A DNA stretch of 64,000 nt, from NCBI GenBank assembly GCA_052326585.1, contig JBKQLU010000003.1, forward strand, positions 124,001 through 188,000, in the 5' to 3' direction. The first letter of the stretch is position 1; each line of letters begins with the position of its first letter. Below the pieces are notes generated by a model. It did no database searches, was not told where the DNA came from, and was given only the letters and a program-made list of their open reading frames with translations. Below are positions 54,555 through 63,974 of the stretch, piece by piece. The stretch comes from JAPLJC01 sp052326585 (GTDB taxonomy: Bacteria; Desulfobacterota; Desulfobaccia; Desulfobaccales; 0-14-0-80-60-11). Both the position numbers and the translations under genes were made by a program.

Positions 54555-55991
54555 ATGGGCGACGAAGACAAGACCAAGGCACAGCAGGCGGAGGATGAAA
54601 TCCGGAAACAGGCCGCCCTCATCGACCTGGCCCACGACGCCATCATCGTCCGGGACCTGGACAGCCGGGTAGTCTCCTGGAGCCGGGGGGCGGAAGCGAC
54701 TTATGGCTTCACCGCGGAGCACGCCCTGGGCCAGGTGACCCATGAACTCCTGCGGACGCAATTTCCCACGACCTTGGAGGATGTTGACCAGTCCCTCACG
54801 CAATATGGTCAGTGGTCTGGAGAATTAGTACATACCAGGGCCGAGGGCAAGGCTATCGTGGTATCTAGCCGCCAGGCGCTCCAGCGCAATGACCGGGGCG
54901 AACCGGTGGCCATTCTGGAAATCAACCGGGATATCACCGAACGCAAGCGGGCCGAGGAGGAACTTGCCAAGCTCAATACGGAATTGGAGCAGCGGGTCAA
55001 GGAGCGCACTGCGGATTTGCAGAAAACGGTTGCTCGCTTAGAAGAAGAAATAACCCAGCGCAAACGGATGGAGGAAAAACTCCGCTTCAGGGGCGAGCAA
55101 TTCGAAACGCTGCTCAATGAGGCGCCACTCGGCGTATATCTCGTCGATGCGGATTTCCGCATTGCGCAGGTGAACCCGATCGCTCTGCCGGTGTTCGGTG
55201 ATATCCCGGATCTTATCGGGCGCGACTTCGACGAGGTGATCCACATACTGTGGGAAAAGGGCTATGCGGACGAGATTGCACGCATCTTTCGTCACACGCT
55301 ACAGACCGGCGAGCCTTACGAAACGCCGGAAAGCGCTGAGTTTCGGGCCGATCGGGAGGTCGTGGAATACTACGAATGGCGAGTCAACCGCATCACGCTC
55401 CCGGACGGCCGCTATGGCGTGGTCGCCTACTTTAGGGATATCTCCGAGCGCAAACAGGCGGAACATGCCCTGCGCCAAAGCGAGGAGATGTTCCGCCTAC
55501 TGGTGGATGGGGTCAAGGACTATGCCATCTTCATGCTTGATGCCGCCGGGCGCGTGGTTAGTTGGAACGAAGGGGCCCAGCGGATCAAGGGGTGGACCGC
55601 CGAGGAAATAATCGGCCAGCATTTCTCACGGTTTTATCCTGCCGACAGTGCGGCCGGCAGGCACCCGCAACAGGAATTGGACATAGCCGCCGCCCAAGGC
55701 CGTTTCGAAGAAGAAGGTTGGCGTGTGCGTAAGGACGGCTCCAGCTTTTGGGCCAGTGTCATCATCACCGCTCTACGTGACGAGCAAGGACGCCTGCGCG
55801 GCTTCGCCAAAGTTACCCGCGACATCACCGAGCAAAAGCACCAAGAAGTCGAGCGGCAGAAGCTGTTAGACGAGCAACAGGCCCTCACCGAAGAGCTGGC
55901 GACAGCTAATGAAGAACTCCAGGTTCATGGGGAAGAGCTCCTGGTCCAGGCGGAAGAGCTGTCCATCCAAAGGATGAGTTGGAGAGGGTGA
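54555..55991 (+). CDS. PAS sensor histidine kinase, N-terminal part (frameshift-split)
   Basis: The 478-residue product has three PAS domains: about 14-130 (HDAIIVRDLDSRVVSWSRGA), about 190-300 (EAPLGVYLVDADFRIAQVNP) and about 315-430 (VKDYAIFMLDAAGRVVSWNE). They are joined by coiled coils, and there is no membrane segment. It ends abruptly in ELSIQRMSWRG* where the coiled coil should enter a HisKA domain. Shifting one base at the AAA in CCAAAGGATGAG (about 55968-55972) continues directly into KDELERVNVDLQAANEEMES, the frame of the next gene. The two are one kinase of about 711 residues interrupted by a single-base deletion, or a sequencing error. Confidence 0.8.
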   Translation: MGDEDKTKAQQAEDEIRKQAALIDLAHDAIIVRDLDSRVVSWSRGAEATYGFTAEHALGQVTHELLRTQFPTTLEDVDQSLTQYGQWSGELVHTRAEGKAIVVSSRQALQRNDRGEPVAILEINRDITERKRAEEELAKLNTELEQRVKERTADLQKTVARLEEEITQRKRMEEKLRFRGEQFETLLNEAPLGVYLVDADFRIAQVNPIALPVFGDIPDLIGRDFDEVIHILWEKGYADEIARIFRHTLQTGEPYETPESAEFRADREVVEYYEWRVNRITLPDGRYGVVAYFRDISERKQAEHALRQSEEMFRLLVDGVKDYAIFMLDAAGRVVSWNEGAQRIKGWTAEEIIGQHFSRFYPADSAAGRHPQQELDIAAAQGRFEEEGWRVRKDGSSFWASVIITALRDEQGRLRGFAKVTRDITEQKHQEVERQKLLDEQQALTEELATANEELQVHGEELLVQAEELSIQRMSWRG

Positions 55992-56689
55992 ACGTTGACC
56001 TTCAGGCAGCCAACGAGGAGATGGAGTCCTTCTCTTACTCCGTGTCCCACGACCTTAAGACCCCGGTCCGGGCCATCCAGGGGTTTTCCCGGATGCTGCT
56101 GGTGGAGCACGCCGATAAACTCGATCCCGAAGCCCGCCGGTTGCTTAAAGTCATCACCGACAATACCAACCTTATGTATGGTCTGATCGACGACCTGCTG
56201 GCCCTGTCCCGCCTGGGGCGAATGCAGATCAAAAAATCCGTCGTCAATCTGGCCTCCATGGCCAGCCAGATTTTTGAGCAACTAAGATCAGAGGCGCCGA
56301 AAAGGCGCTTGAGGTTAACGTTGGGCGACCTGCCGCTAGGTTTGGGCGATCAATCCTTGCTCTATCAGGTATTGCAGAATTTACTGACTAATGCCGTCAA
56401 GTTCACTAAATCCAAGAAGACCGCGGTTATCAAGGTGGGTGGGCGGACCGAGGCCAAAGAGAACATTTATTTCGTAAAGGATAATGGGGCTGGCTTTGAT
56501 GATAGGTATGTCGATAGTCTGTTCCGGCCCTTCCAACGCCTGCACCCTTGCGCGGAATACGAAGGCACCGGTATCGGCCTGGCCCTTGTCAAGCGCATCA
56601 TCCAGCGCCATGGTGGCCGCGTCTGGGCGGAGGGGAAGCTCAACGAGGGCGCCACCTTTTACTTTGCTCTCCCAATGAACGGGGCCTAA
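55979..56689 (+). CDS. histidine kinase transmitter module, C-terminal part of the split gene
   Basis: The frame is open from TTG 55979. It contains the H-box FSYSVSHDLKTPVRAIQGFS (phospho-His at about residue 24), the N-box LQNLLTNAVKFTKSKK, the G1 KDNGAGFDDRYVDSL and the G2 motif GTGIGLALVKRIIQRHGG. All catalytic boxes are intact. There is no natural start signal before TTG 55979, so it probably belongs to the preceding frame and is a frameshifted half. Confidence 0.82.
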   Translation: MERVNVDLQAANEEMESFSYSVSHDLKTPVRAIQGFSRMLLVEHADKLDPEARRLLKVITDNTNLMYGLIDDLLALSRLGRMQIKKSVVNLASMASQIFEQLRSEAPKRRLRLTLGDLPLGLGDQSLLYQVLQNLLTNAVKFTKSKKTAVIKVGGRTEAKENIYFVKDNGAGFDDRYVDSLFRPFQRLHPCAEYEGTGIGLALVKRIIQRHGGRVWAEGKLNEGATFYFALPMNGA

Positions 56690-56897
56690 GGGTGGCAAAT
56701 TTTTGACCGAAGAGCCTTCCGTGAGACCGCTTAGATAACTGCTATAAGTTGGGACTTATTTAAAGGACTCTACAGCCCGGCGTGGACCCTTGTTCGACGA
56801 AGATAGATGGATACCTGAGGCTTAATTATGCTATAAGCTATTCTTATCGTATCCAAAACTGTAACCCTGCTGCATAATCCGGGAAAGAAGCAAAACC

Positions 56898-59045
56898 ATG
56901 TTGAAATTTTCTCTAGGCAGCCTCCGCAGTCGTGCCATTGCCCTGGTCCTGCTGGCCATCCTGCCACTGCTGGCCTTGACGCTCTATTCATATTTCGACC
57001 AACGGGACCGAGCTGTTCGTCAGCTGCAAGAGAACGAGTTAGTCACGGCCAGGAACCTGGCTAATGTCCAGGAAAACCTGTTCAGCGCCGCCCGGGACTT
57101 GCTGACGACCCTGGCCCGATTGCCTCAGGTGCAGCGGCTGGACCGGGAGGCCTGCGACCTCCTCTTTTCTAAGTTGATGGACCAATCTCCGTACTACACC
57201 GCCCTGGTGGCTGCTGACCGCAATGGTCAGGTGTTCGCCAGCGCCCCCGCGGTCAAAGAACTGGTCAACGTCGCTGACCGCTTCTTTTTTCAGAAGGCCG
57301 TCGAGACCCGGAGTTTCGTACTCGGCGAACCTGTCCTGGGCCGCATCACCCAAAAGTACAATATCAATTTGGCCTATCCCATTCTGAACGACGCGGGCCA
57401 GCTTCAGGGGGTCCTCACCGCTGGGGTGGATTTAAGCTGGTTGGGAAGTTTACTGGGCAAAAACGATCTGCCGCCCAGCACTGCTTTAGTTCTGTCTAAC
57501 GCCACCGGGAAAGTTCTCTTTCGTTACCCCGAACCCCAGAAATACATTGGCAGAATGACCCCGGATATCCTTGTCAAGGCCCTGATCACCCGCGATGAAG
57601 CGGTGGCGGCAGGGGTGGGATTGCCCGGAGATGAGCGCCTCTTTGCCTCCGTCCGGTTGTCGCCGCCCTGGCAGGAGATGTGGGTGTTTATCGGCCTTCC
57701 CAGGGATTGGGCCGTGGGTCCGGTTAATCGCCTCCTGTGGCGCAACCTCGTCTGGTTGGGTTTGGTGGCGCTCTTTGCCGTAGCCGCGGCCTGGTATGGC
57801 GGGGACCTTTTTATTGTGCGGCCGGTTAGAAAGCTGCAAACCATCACCGGGCGGCTGGCGGCAGGGGATTTGAGTGTGCGCGCTGGCCCCGATTATGCGA
57901 AGGGAGAACTGGGCCTCCTGGCCAATTCTTTTGACCAAATGGCCGATTCCCTCCAAGACCGCGAGGCGGCCCTCAAGGAGAGCGAAGAACGCTTACGGCT
58001 GTTCATCGAGCATGCCCCCGCCTCCTTGGCTATGTTTGATAAAGAGATGCGTTACCTGAGCGTGAGTCGCCGTTGGCTTAGCGACTATAGCCTGGGAGAC
58101 CTTGACATTATTGGGTTATCGCACTACGAAGTCTTCCCGGAAATCGCGGAGAGATGGAAAAAAATCCACCGCCGTGGTCTGGCCGGGGAAGTAGTGCGGG
58201 CCGAGGCTGACCCCTTCGAACGGGCCGGCGGTTCGGTGCTGTGGCTGAAGTGGGAAGTGCGGCCGTGGTATGACGCCTCGGGCGTGGTCGCGGGTATTGT
58301 GATTTTTACCGAAGACATCACCGAACGCAAGCGGGCCGAGGAGGCCTTAAAGCAGCGCACAGCAGAACTGGAACGCTCCAACCGGGAATTGGAAGAATTT
58401 GCCTATATCTCTTCACATGACATGCAGGAACCTTTGAGACAGATCTCCAATTTCTCGGAGATCCTGGCCAAAGGCTATCAGGATCGCCTGGATGATCAGG
58501 GGCTCTACTATTTCGGGTTTATCACTAGCGGGGCCAAACGCATGCAGGCCCTGATCAATGACCTCCTGTCTTATTCCAGAGTGGGGCAGGCTGAAATTAC
58601 CCAAGTCCCGACCAGTCTGGAAGCTGTCCTTAAAGGAACCATTAACGATCTTAACCCCTTGATTCAGGAAAGCGGCGCCAAAATCAGCCACGACCCCCTG
58701 CCGACTTTAAAAGTTAATCCTAATCAGATGGGGCAGTTGCTCCAGAATCTTATTGCTAACGCTATTAAATTCCGCAACAAGCAGTCTCCCAGGATTCACC
58801 TGTCGGCCCGGCAGGAAGACGGCGAGTGGTTAATCTCGGTCCGGGATAACGGCATAGGTTTCAACCACAACTATGCCGAAAAGATTTTCAAGGTCTTTAA
58901 GCGCATGCACTCAGAGGAAAAATACCCCGGCACCGGCATCGGGCTGGCCATCTGTAAAAAGATCGTCGAAAGGCACGGCGGCCGGATTTGGGCTGAATCC
59001 GAGCCGGGCCGCAGCGCCACTTTTTATTTCACCATTCCGGCGTGA
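56898..59045 (+). CDS. membrane sensor histidine kinase (dCache-HAMP-PAS-HisKA-HATPase)
   Basis: The 715-residue protein has TM1 (about 12-31, AIALVLLAILPLLALTLYSY), an extracytoplasmic Cache-type sensor (about 38-275) and TM2 (about 281-302). A HAMP domain (VRPVRKLQTITGRLAAGDLS, about 310) is followed by one PAS (about 365-485), H-box ISSHDMQEPLRQISNF (His507), N-box LLQNLIANAIKFRNKQ, G1 VRDNGIGFN and G2 GTGIGLAICKKIVERHGG. It detects a small periplasmic ligand of unknown identity. A response regulator gene follows at 19 bp. Confidence 0.93.
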   Translation: MLKFSLGSLRSRAIALVLLAILPLLALTLYSYFDQRDRAVRQLQENELVTARNLANVQENLFSAARDLLTTLARLPQVQRLDREACDLLFSKLMDQSPYYTALVAADRNGQVFASAPAVKELVNVADRFFFQKAVETRSFVLGEPVLGRITQKYNINLAYPILNDAGQLQGVLTAGVDLSWLGSLLGKNDLPPSTALVLSNATGKVLFRYPEPQKYIGRMTPDILVKALITRDEAVAAGVGLPGDERLFASVRLSPPWQEMWVFIGLPRDWAVGPVNRLLWRNLVWLGLVALFAVAAAWYGGDLFIVRPVRKLQTITGRLAAGDLSVRAGPDYAKGELGLLANSFDQMADSLQDREAALKESEERLRLFIEHAPASLAMFDKEMRYLSVSRRWLSDYSLGDLDIIGLSHYEVFPEIAERWKKIHRRGLAGEVVRAEADPFERAGGSVLWLKWEVRPWYDASGVVAGIVIFTEDITERKRAEEALKQRTAELERSNRELEEFAYISSHDMQEPLRQISNFSEILAKGYQDRLDDQGLYYFGFITSGAKRMQALINDLLSYSRVGQAEITQVPTSLEAVLKGTINDLNPLIQESGAKISHDPLPTLKVNPNQMGQLLQNLIANAIKFRNKQSPRIHLSARQEDGEWLISVRDNGIGFNHNYAEKIFKVFKRMHSEEKYPGTGIGLAICKKIVERHGGRIWAESEPGRSATFYFTIPA

Positions 59046-59063
59046 AGGGAGGGGAATACACCA

Positions 59064-59498
59064 ATGGAGATCCAAGCTGCAGAAATTCTTTTGGTAGAAG
59101 ACAACCCGGCCGATGTTGAACTAACGAAATATATGATGAAGCAGGGCAAGCTTTTTGTTAATTTGCACGTGGCCTCCGACGGTTTCCAGGCCATGGACTT
59201 CTTGCGGCGGGAGGGTCAGCATGCCGAGGCTCCCCGGCCTGACTTGATTCTTTTGGATCTCAATCTGCCAGGGATGGATGGCCGGGAGATGTTGGCGGAG
59301 GTAAAGGCCGACCCCGATCTAAAAGCCATCCCGGTGGTGATCCTGACCACTTCCCAGTCGGAAAAGGATGTCTTAAAAACTTATGAACTGGGGGCCAATT
59401 GCTTCATCACCAAGCGGGTGGGCATAGACGAATTCGCCAAGGTGGTCCATTCCATCGAGGATTTCTGGTTTACCATAGTCCGCCTTCCTAAAAAATAA
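59064..59498 (+). CDS. single-domain response regulator
   Basis: The 144-residue receiver domain has the acidic pair in LLVEDNPADVELT (about 8-14), the phospho-Asp in LILLDLNLPGMDG (about 61), the Thr/Ser in VVILTTSQSEKD (about 93) and the Lys region of CFITKRVG (about 114). No output domain; the Rcp1/CheY-like form usually works in phosphorelays with PAS kinases like those just upstream. GGAGGGGAA lies 9 nt before the ATG. Confidence 0.93.
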   Translation: MEIQAAEILLVEDNPADVELTKYMMKQGKLFVNLHVASDGFQAMDFLRREGQHAEAPRPDLILLDLNLPGMDGREMLAEVKADPDLKAIPVVILTTSQSEKDVLKTYELGANCFITKRVGIDEFAKVVHSIEDFWFTIVRLPKK

Positions 59499-60091
59499 TA
59501 CGAGGGCACCTTTGCCCCAATAGGGCGGCTCTTGGACCGCCATTTGATCGACTAAAGTTTCAGTCACTGCTATCTATCCGGCTTTTGTATCCCGATAACC
59601 ACTTTTCAATAACAAGATCATATATTGCCTCTGACGCACCCTCGCCCCTTCTCTCCCACACACCGGGCTAACACACCCAGAGTGAAAGGTGAACAGGCCC
59701 TACAAAAACGTGACCCCTTTTTTGGACCTATCTACGGAGGGCGATCGGCCAGGATTTGCCTTTAGAATTTTGGGGGCTGAATCCCATCACCATGGGGGGT
59801 CTGCTGGTCACCTGGCATGAATTTTTGAAAAATCTCCGAGCTGATCATATTGACCAGGCGGACATAGGGGATCGGGCCTTGGTCAGATCAACCCCGTCAT
59901 ATTTTGGGTTTTGGGGTGGATTTATCTGGAATAAATTATGAGTAGAACCCTTGTTTTTGAGTTGCAAAGGAATTACAATAAACACTAGATATTGGTGAAT
60001 TTACTCGTTTTTAAGCTACTCATGCAGACTTGACACGTGGCTAAAATATTGTGCATATTAATTTCACCATGCATAAAAGGGGATTCGCACC
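59499..60091. other. long non-coding stretch before hdrC
   Basis: 593 bp. A frame at 59756-59941 lacks a ribosome binding site or recognisable motif. At 60030-60035 TTGACA with CATATT at 60054-60059 (18-bp spacing) is a plausible sigma-70 promoter for hdrCB. Nothing else recognised. Confidence 0.4.
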
Positions 60092-60679
60092 ATGACCAAC
60101 TCCCCCGCCCTCCAAACACCTGGCGGTTTCGAAAGCGGCGTCATCGAAATTCAAGGCCTTTCCTTCGCCCGGGAGCTCCAAGGATTGAGCGGAACCAGTC
60201 TCAATCGCTGCTTTCATTGCCAAACCTGCGCCGCTGGTTGCCCCTTCATCGAGGCCATGGATTACCCACCCAACCTCATTATCCGCCTGGTGCAGTTCGG
60301 CCTGCGCCGGCAGGCGTTGGAATCGCGCGCCATCTGGGTCTGCGTGGGCTGTTCCACCTGTGCGGCGGAATGTCCCAATCAGATCGATCTGCCCGCCGTC
60401 ATGGAAGCCCTGCGGCACCTGGCTTTGAAAGAAGGAGTCAAGGTGGCGGCACCCGAAATCCTGGACTTTCATCGGGAAGTCTTCTCTTCCGTCCGGCGCC
60501 ACGGTCGAACCCACGAATTGGGAATCATCCTGCGCTATAAGGCCCGGGTGCACAGATGGTTCACCGACCTGAACCTGGGCCTCAAGATGCTGGCTCGGCG
60601 CAAATTGGACCTCCGGGCTTCCAAGGTCAAGGCAACGAAAGAGATTAGCCGGCTTTTCCTTCCCCAGGGGCAAAGGTGA
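60092..60679 (+). CDS. hdrC: HdrC-like iron-sulfur subunit
   Basis: This 195-residue ferredoxin-like subunit of heterodisulfide reductase carries two 4Fe-4S motifs, CFHCQTCAAGCPF (about 40-52) and CVGCSTCAAECPNQIDLP (about 87-104), then an amphipathic helical C-terminus. It passes electrons between HdrA and HdrB. The ATG is 4 bp after GGGGATTCGCACC, and it is followed 4 bp later by hdrB. hdrA lies at 11.9 kb on the same strand. Confidence 0.92.
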   Translation: MTNSPALQTPGGFESGVIEIQGLSFARELQGLSGTSLNRCFHCQTCAAGCPFIEAMDYPPNLIIRLVQFGLRRQALESRAIWVCVGCSTCAAECPNQIDLPAVMEALRHLALKEGVKVAAPEILDFHREVFSSVRRHGRTHELGIILRYKARVHRWFTDLNLGLKMLARRKLDLRASKVKATKEISRLFLPQGQR

Positions 60680-60683
60680 GCAC

Positions 60684-61538
60684 ATGTCGAACCTCGTGGA
60701 TATAACCTATTTCCCCGGTTGTGCCCTGGAGGGTTCCGCCCGAGAAGCCAAGCTCTCCCTGGAGCTGGCTGCCAAGATTTTGGGGCTTAACCTCATTGAA
60801 CTGGATGATTGGAACTGTTGCGGTTCATCGTCAGTTAACGCCCTGGATAAAGACATCGGCTTTTCCCTGGCGGTGCGCAACCTATCCCTGGCCTCTCCGG
60901 AGCGCCTCTTGATGACTATGTGCCCCCTCTGCGTCTTTTACCTGCGGAAAGCCCAGTTGCGCCTGCGGGAAGACCAGGAGGCTCTCCGGGCCCAGGAACA
61001 ACGCTGGGGACGGTCCGTCTCCCCGGATTTGGAAGTTGTCCATTTCATGGAAGTATTGGTACGCCTGGGACCGGAGCGTTTGCAATCACGGCTGGCTCAA
61101 CCCTTGCAGGGGCTGAAGGCTGTCCCCTATTATGGTTGCGCCACCTTTCGCGGCGCCCCTGCCCTGTCCCGGGAGAGGCGCTACCAGGGGGAGCTGGGCA
61201 GCGTCCTGACCGCCCTGGGGGCTAAAGTGCCGGACAATGTGATCACCAATCTCTGCTGTGGCAGCTTTCTGTCCACCGCCCACCCGGAGGTGACCCAACC
61301 CCTGGTGAACAAGGTCATGGAGAGCGCCATGGCTAAAGGAGCCGAATGTCTAGTCACCTCTTGCGCCATGTGTCAGCTCAACCTGGAGATGCGGTGCACC
61401 CTGAAGGAGAAGCTCCCCATCTTCCATTTCTCCGAAATCCTGGCCCTGGCGTTTGGGGTAAGGGAAGATGAAGGCTGGTTCCCCCGCCATCTAACGGATC
61501 CCAGGCCGCTGCTGCGGGAAAAGGGTCTCCTTTCCTAG
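60684..61538 (+). CDS. hdrB: HdrB-like catalytic subunit of heterodisulfide reductase
   Basis: This 284-residue protein has two cysteine-rich CCG domains. First: YFPGCALEGSARE ... WNCCGSSSVN ... MCPLCVFYL; second: YYGCATFRG ... NLCCGSFLSTAHP ... SCAMCQLNLEM. These hold the non-cubane [4Fe-4S] clusters that reduce disulfides. In bacteria lacking methanogenesis the physiological disulfide is uncertain (DsrC trisulfide is often proposed). It is probably the partner of HdrA/MvhAGD of this window even though encoded 41 kb away. Confidence 0.92.
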   Translation: MSNLVDITYFPGCALEGSAREAKLSLELAAKILGLNLIELDDWNCCGSSSVNALDKDIGFSLAVRNLSLASPERLLMTMCPLCVFYLRKAQLRLREDQEALRAQEQRWGRSVSPDLEVVHFMEVLVRLGPERLQSRLAQPLQGLKAVPYYGCATFRGAPALSRERRYQGELGSVLTALGAKVPDNVITNLCCGSFLSTAHPEVTQPLVNKVMESAMAKGAECLVTSCAMCQLNLEMRCTLKEKLPIFHFSEILALAFGVREDEGWFPRHLTDPRPLLREKGLLS

Positions 61539-62069
61539 CCCTGATATTGTGTCCCAAGGAGACGGTGCATAACTGCTTTGCCTTTTTCCCTCCCCCTTGA
61601 GGGGGGAGGGTCAGGGTGGGGGTGGCAATTTATCTGTCATTTACCGTATGTTACCACCATCCCCCCAACCCCCTCCCCTCTCAGGGATGGGGGGTTATCT
61701 CAAATTTCTTGTTAAGATTTATGGGACATAACACCTTTTGCTGGAAAAAATTTTGACGGTTTGACAGGTTTTTCGAAAATCTCTGGAGGGTCAATAGAGA
61801 GGAGTGGCGCGGTGTCTCCCAGAGCCTAAGGAGCAGCCGCCTTGATCTCAAAGAAAATGATTCGGTCTGGGCCATGTTTTAACAGCTTTTCCGTGGTGCT
61901 ACATCTTGATTAGGAGAAATATTTTTAAGGGTTATTACTTCCAGCCGGTGCTCCCCATTACCTTGCGATATCTGCTATATTTCCGCACTTCGGCAGCCGG
62001 GTTCCGGCAGGCAGCTATGCTGATCAGATCAGCCGTCAGGCAACTCCTAATCCCAATTAATCCCCTCAC
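61539..62069. other. non-coding stretch with C-rich palindromic repeats
   Basis: 61588-61690 contains CCCTCCCCCTTGAGGGGGGAGGG and CCCCCCAACCCCCTCCCC-type arms of the dispersed palindrome family. A weak frame on the minus strand (61681-61875) has no support. Nothing else recognised. Confidence 0.45.
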
Positions 62070-62489
62070 CTAGGGTTTACCTGATTCGAGTTGGCTCTCC
62101 CCCGGCCGGCTGCGGCAGGGGCGCCCACAGGCCTCGCAGGATGCCCCCGGCAGTTCGACCTCGTCCTGCAGTTTTTGGAAATGGCCGCAGTGGGCGCAGC
62201 GCACCACCGGGCGGTAGTCGATCCAGCCGAGGTCCTTCCAATACCGCCAGGTGCCATACTTGAGGCGATAGCGCAGGGCGGTGTAGAGGCAGGTCAGGCC
62301 GATGAGATGGACCGTGGAAATGAAAAAGGCCCTCCAGGAGATGAGGACGGTGACCCCCATAACCATCAACAGCCGGGAGGCCAAGCGCCAGGATTTCTTC
62401 CAGACCGCGCCATCGGCCAGGGTCCAGGGCAGGCGCACCCCGACCCAAAGGTTGCGGCCGGGCTGCCAGAAGAGCATCAGCAGCCCCAC
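62070..62489 (-). CDS. SdpI-like membrane protein with C-terminal zinc ribbon
   Basis: The 139-residue protein begins (GTG) MGLLMLFWQPGRNLWVGVRL, followed by PWTLADGAVWKKSWRLASRL, the SdpI family hallmark. Two TM helices follow (RLLMVMGVTVLISWRAFFI, HLIGLTCLYTALRYRL). The C-terminus carries CAHCGHFQKLQDEVELPGAS and CEACGRPC, an additional zinc-ribbon-like tail. The upstream frame continues openly (..VSGLCWAVG), so the start could be further 5'. Some SdpI proteins give immunity to a secreted toxin; no such toxin gene is seen here. Confidence 0.7.
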   Translation of the reverse strand: MGLLMLFWQPGRNLWVGVRLPWTLADGAVWKKSWRLASRLLMVMGVTVLISWRAFFISTVHLIGLTCLYTALRYRLKYGTWRYWKDLGWIDYRPVVRCAHCGHFQKLQDEVELPGASCEACGRPCRSRPGESQLESGKP

Positions 62490-62713
62490 GGCCCAGCAGA
62501 GTCCCGATACCAGGTAGTGCAGGGATTGACTCCTCCGGCGCCCCCTCCTCCCAACCCCTCCCGCCAGGGGAGGGGGCCGGGAAGCGGGTCTTTCCTTCTG
62601 CCTGGGTCACCAGCGCCAGCCGGCGACTGCTCGCCTGCCAAGTCCTTCAGAGGCCCCGGCCGGAGGCCGGCGCCAGCCTGGTTTCCGTCGGGGTAGGGTG
62701 GGCCCGGCCTGGA

Positions 62714-63916
62714 CTATTTCCCCTCCAGCTTGGCCCGGATCTTCAGGCGCAGGGCATTGAGGCGGATGAAGCCGGCGGCGTCCGCCTGCCGGTAGTCGCC
62801 CCCGGCCTCGAAGGTCACCAGGTCGGGGCGGTACAGGGATTTGGCGCTTTTCCGTCCCACCACCGTGACGTTGCCTTTATAGAGCTTCAGCCGGGCGGTG
62901 CCGGTCACCGGCTGCTGGGCCTCATCGATCAGCCTCTGCAGGGCATAGCGCTCCGGGGCGAACCAGTAACCGTAGTAGATCATTTCGGCGTAGCGCGGGC
63001 TGAGGCTGTCCCTCAGGTGCATCACTTCCCGGTCCAGGGTGATGGATTCCACCGCCTGATGGGCAGCTCTCAGGATGGCGCCGCCGGGGGTCTCGTAGAC
63101 CCCCCGGGATTTCAGGCCGACGTAGCGGTTTTCCACCAGGTCCACCCGGCCGACGCCGTGGGCGCCGCCGAGGTCATTGAGGTGGGCCAAGAGAGCCGCC
63201 GGGCTGAGGCGCTCTCCATCCACCGCCACCGGGTCGCCGGTCTCAAAGTCGATCTCCAGGTAGCGCGGCTGATCCGGGGCCTCCTGGGGGGATTTGCTCA
63301 GCAGGAACATCTCCGCCGGGGGTTCGGCCCAGGGGTCCTCCAGGATGCCGCCCTCGAAGCTGAGGTGCAGGAGGTTGCGGTCGCTGGAGTAGGGCTGCTC
63401 CCTGGTCACCGGCACCGGGATCCCGTGCCTTTGGGCGTAGGCCACGCAATCGGCCCGGCCTTGGAGATCCCACTCCCGCCAGGGAACGATGATCTTCAGG
63501 TCCGGGGCCAGGGCCTGGTAGGTGAGCTCGAAGCGCACCTGGTCGTTGCCCTTACCGGTGGCCCCGTGGCTCACCGCGTCCGCCCCGGTCTTCCCGGCCA
63601 CCGCCACCTGGGCCTTGGCGATCAGGGGCCGGGCGATGGAGGTGCCCAGGAGATAGGCCCCTTCATAGAGGGCGTTGCCCCGGAACATGGGCCAGACGAA
63701 ATCCCGGACAAACTCTTCCTTCAGGTCCTCGACGAAGACCTGGTCGGCGCCGGTGGCCCGGGCCTTGGCCGCCACTTCGGCCACCTCTGCCCCCTGGCCG
63801 ATGTCGGCGCAGAAGGCCACCACCGGGCACTGATAGGTTTCCTTAAGCCACCTGAGGATTACCGAGGTGTCCAGGCCGCCGGAATAGGCCAGGACGATTT
63901 TGCGGATGTTTTCCAT
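62714..63916 (-). CDS. argG: argininosuccinate synthase
   Basis: The 400-residue enzyme joins citrulline and aspartate using ATP. The N-terminal PP-loop motif IVLAYSGGLDTSVILRWLKE (about 8-27) is present, together with the ATGKGNDQVRFEL (about 121) and HGVGRVDLVENRYVGLKSRG signatures. Length is standard. argH lies at 20.3 kb on the other strand. Its ATG at 63916 is preceded by a GAGAG-type RBS. Confidence 0.96.
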   Translation of the reverse strand: MENIRKIVLAYSGGLDTSVILRWLKETYQCPVVAFCADIGQGAEVAEVAAKARATGADQVFVEDLKEEFVRDFVWPMFRGNALYEGAYLLGTSIARPLIAKAQVAVAGKTGADAVSHGATGKGNDQVRFELTYQALAPDLKIIVPWREWDLQGRADCVAYAQRHGIPVPVTREQPYSSDRNLLHLSFEGGILEDPWAEPPAEMFLLSKSPQEAPDQPRYLEIDFETGDPVAVDGERLSPAALLAHLNDLGGAHGVGRVDLVENRYVGLKSRGVYETPGGAILRAAHQAVESITLDREVMHLRDSLSPRYAEMIYYGYWFAPERYALQRLIDEAQQPVTGTARLKLYKGNVTVVGRKSAKSLYRPDLVTFEAGGDYRQADAAGFIRLNALRLKIRAKLEGK

Positions 63917-63974
63917 GCTCTCTTCCGATCTTTTAATTTTTCAATATGGCTGGCAGTGCTCGCCCTTCATTTTG

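Noticed and set aside
59756..59941. A 61-residue frame (FWGLNPITMGGLL...) upstream of hdrC.
   Set aside because: No ribosome binding site, no domain and a poor start; could be a remnant but not supportable.
61681..61875. Minus-strand frame after hdrB.
   Set aside because: Overlaps a palindromic repeat and has no start signal.
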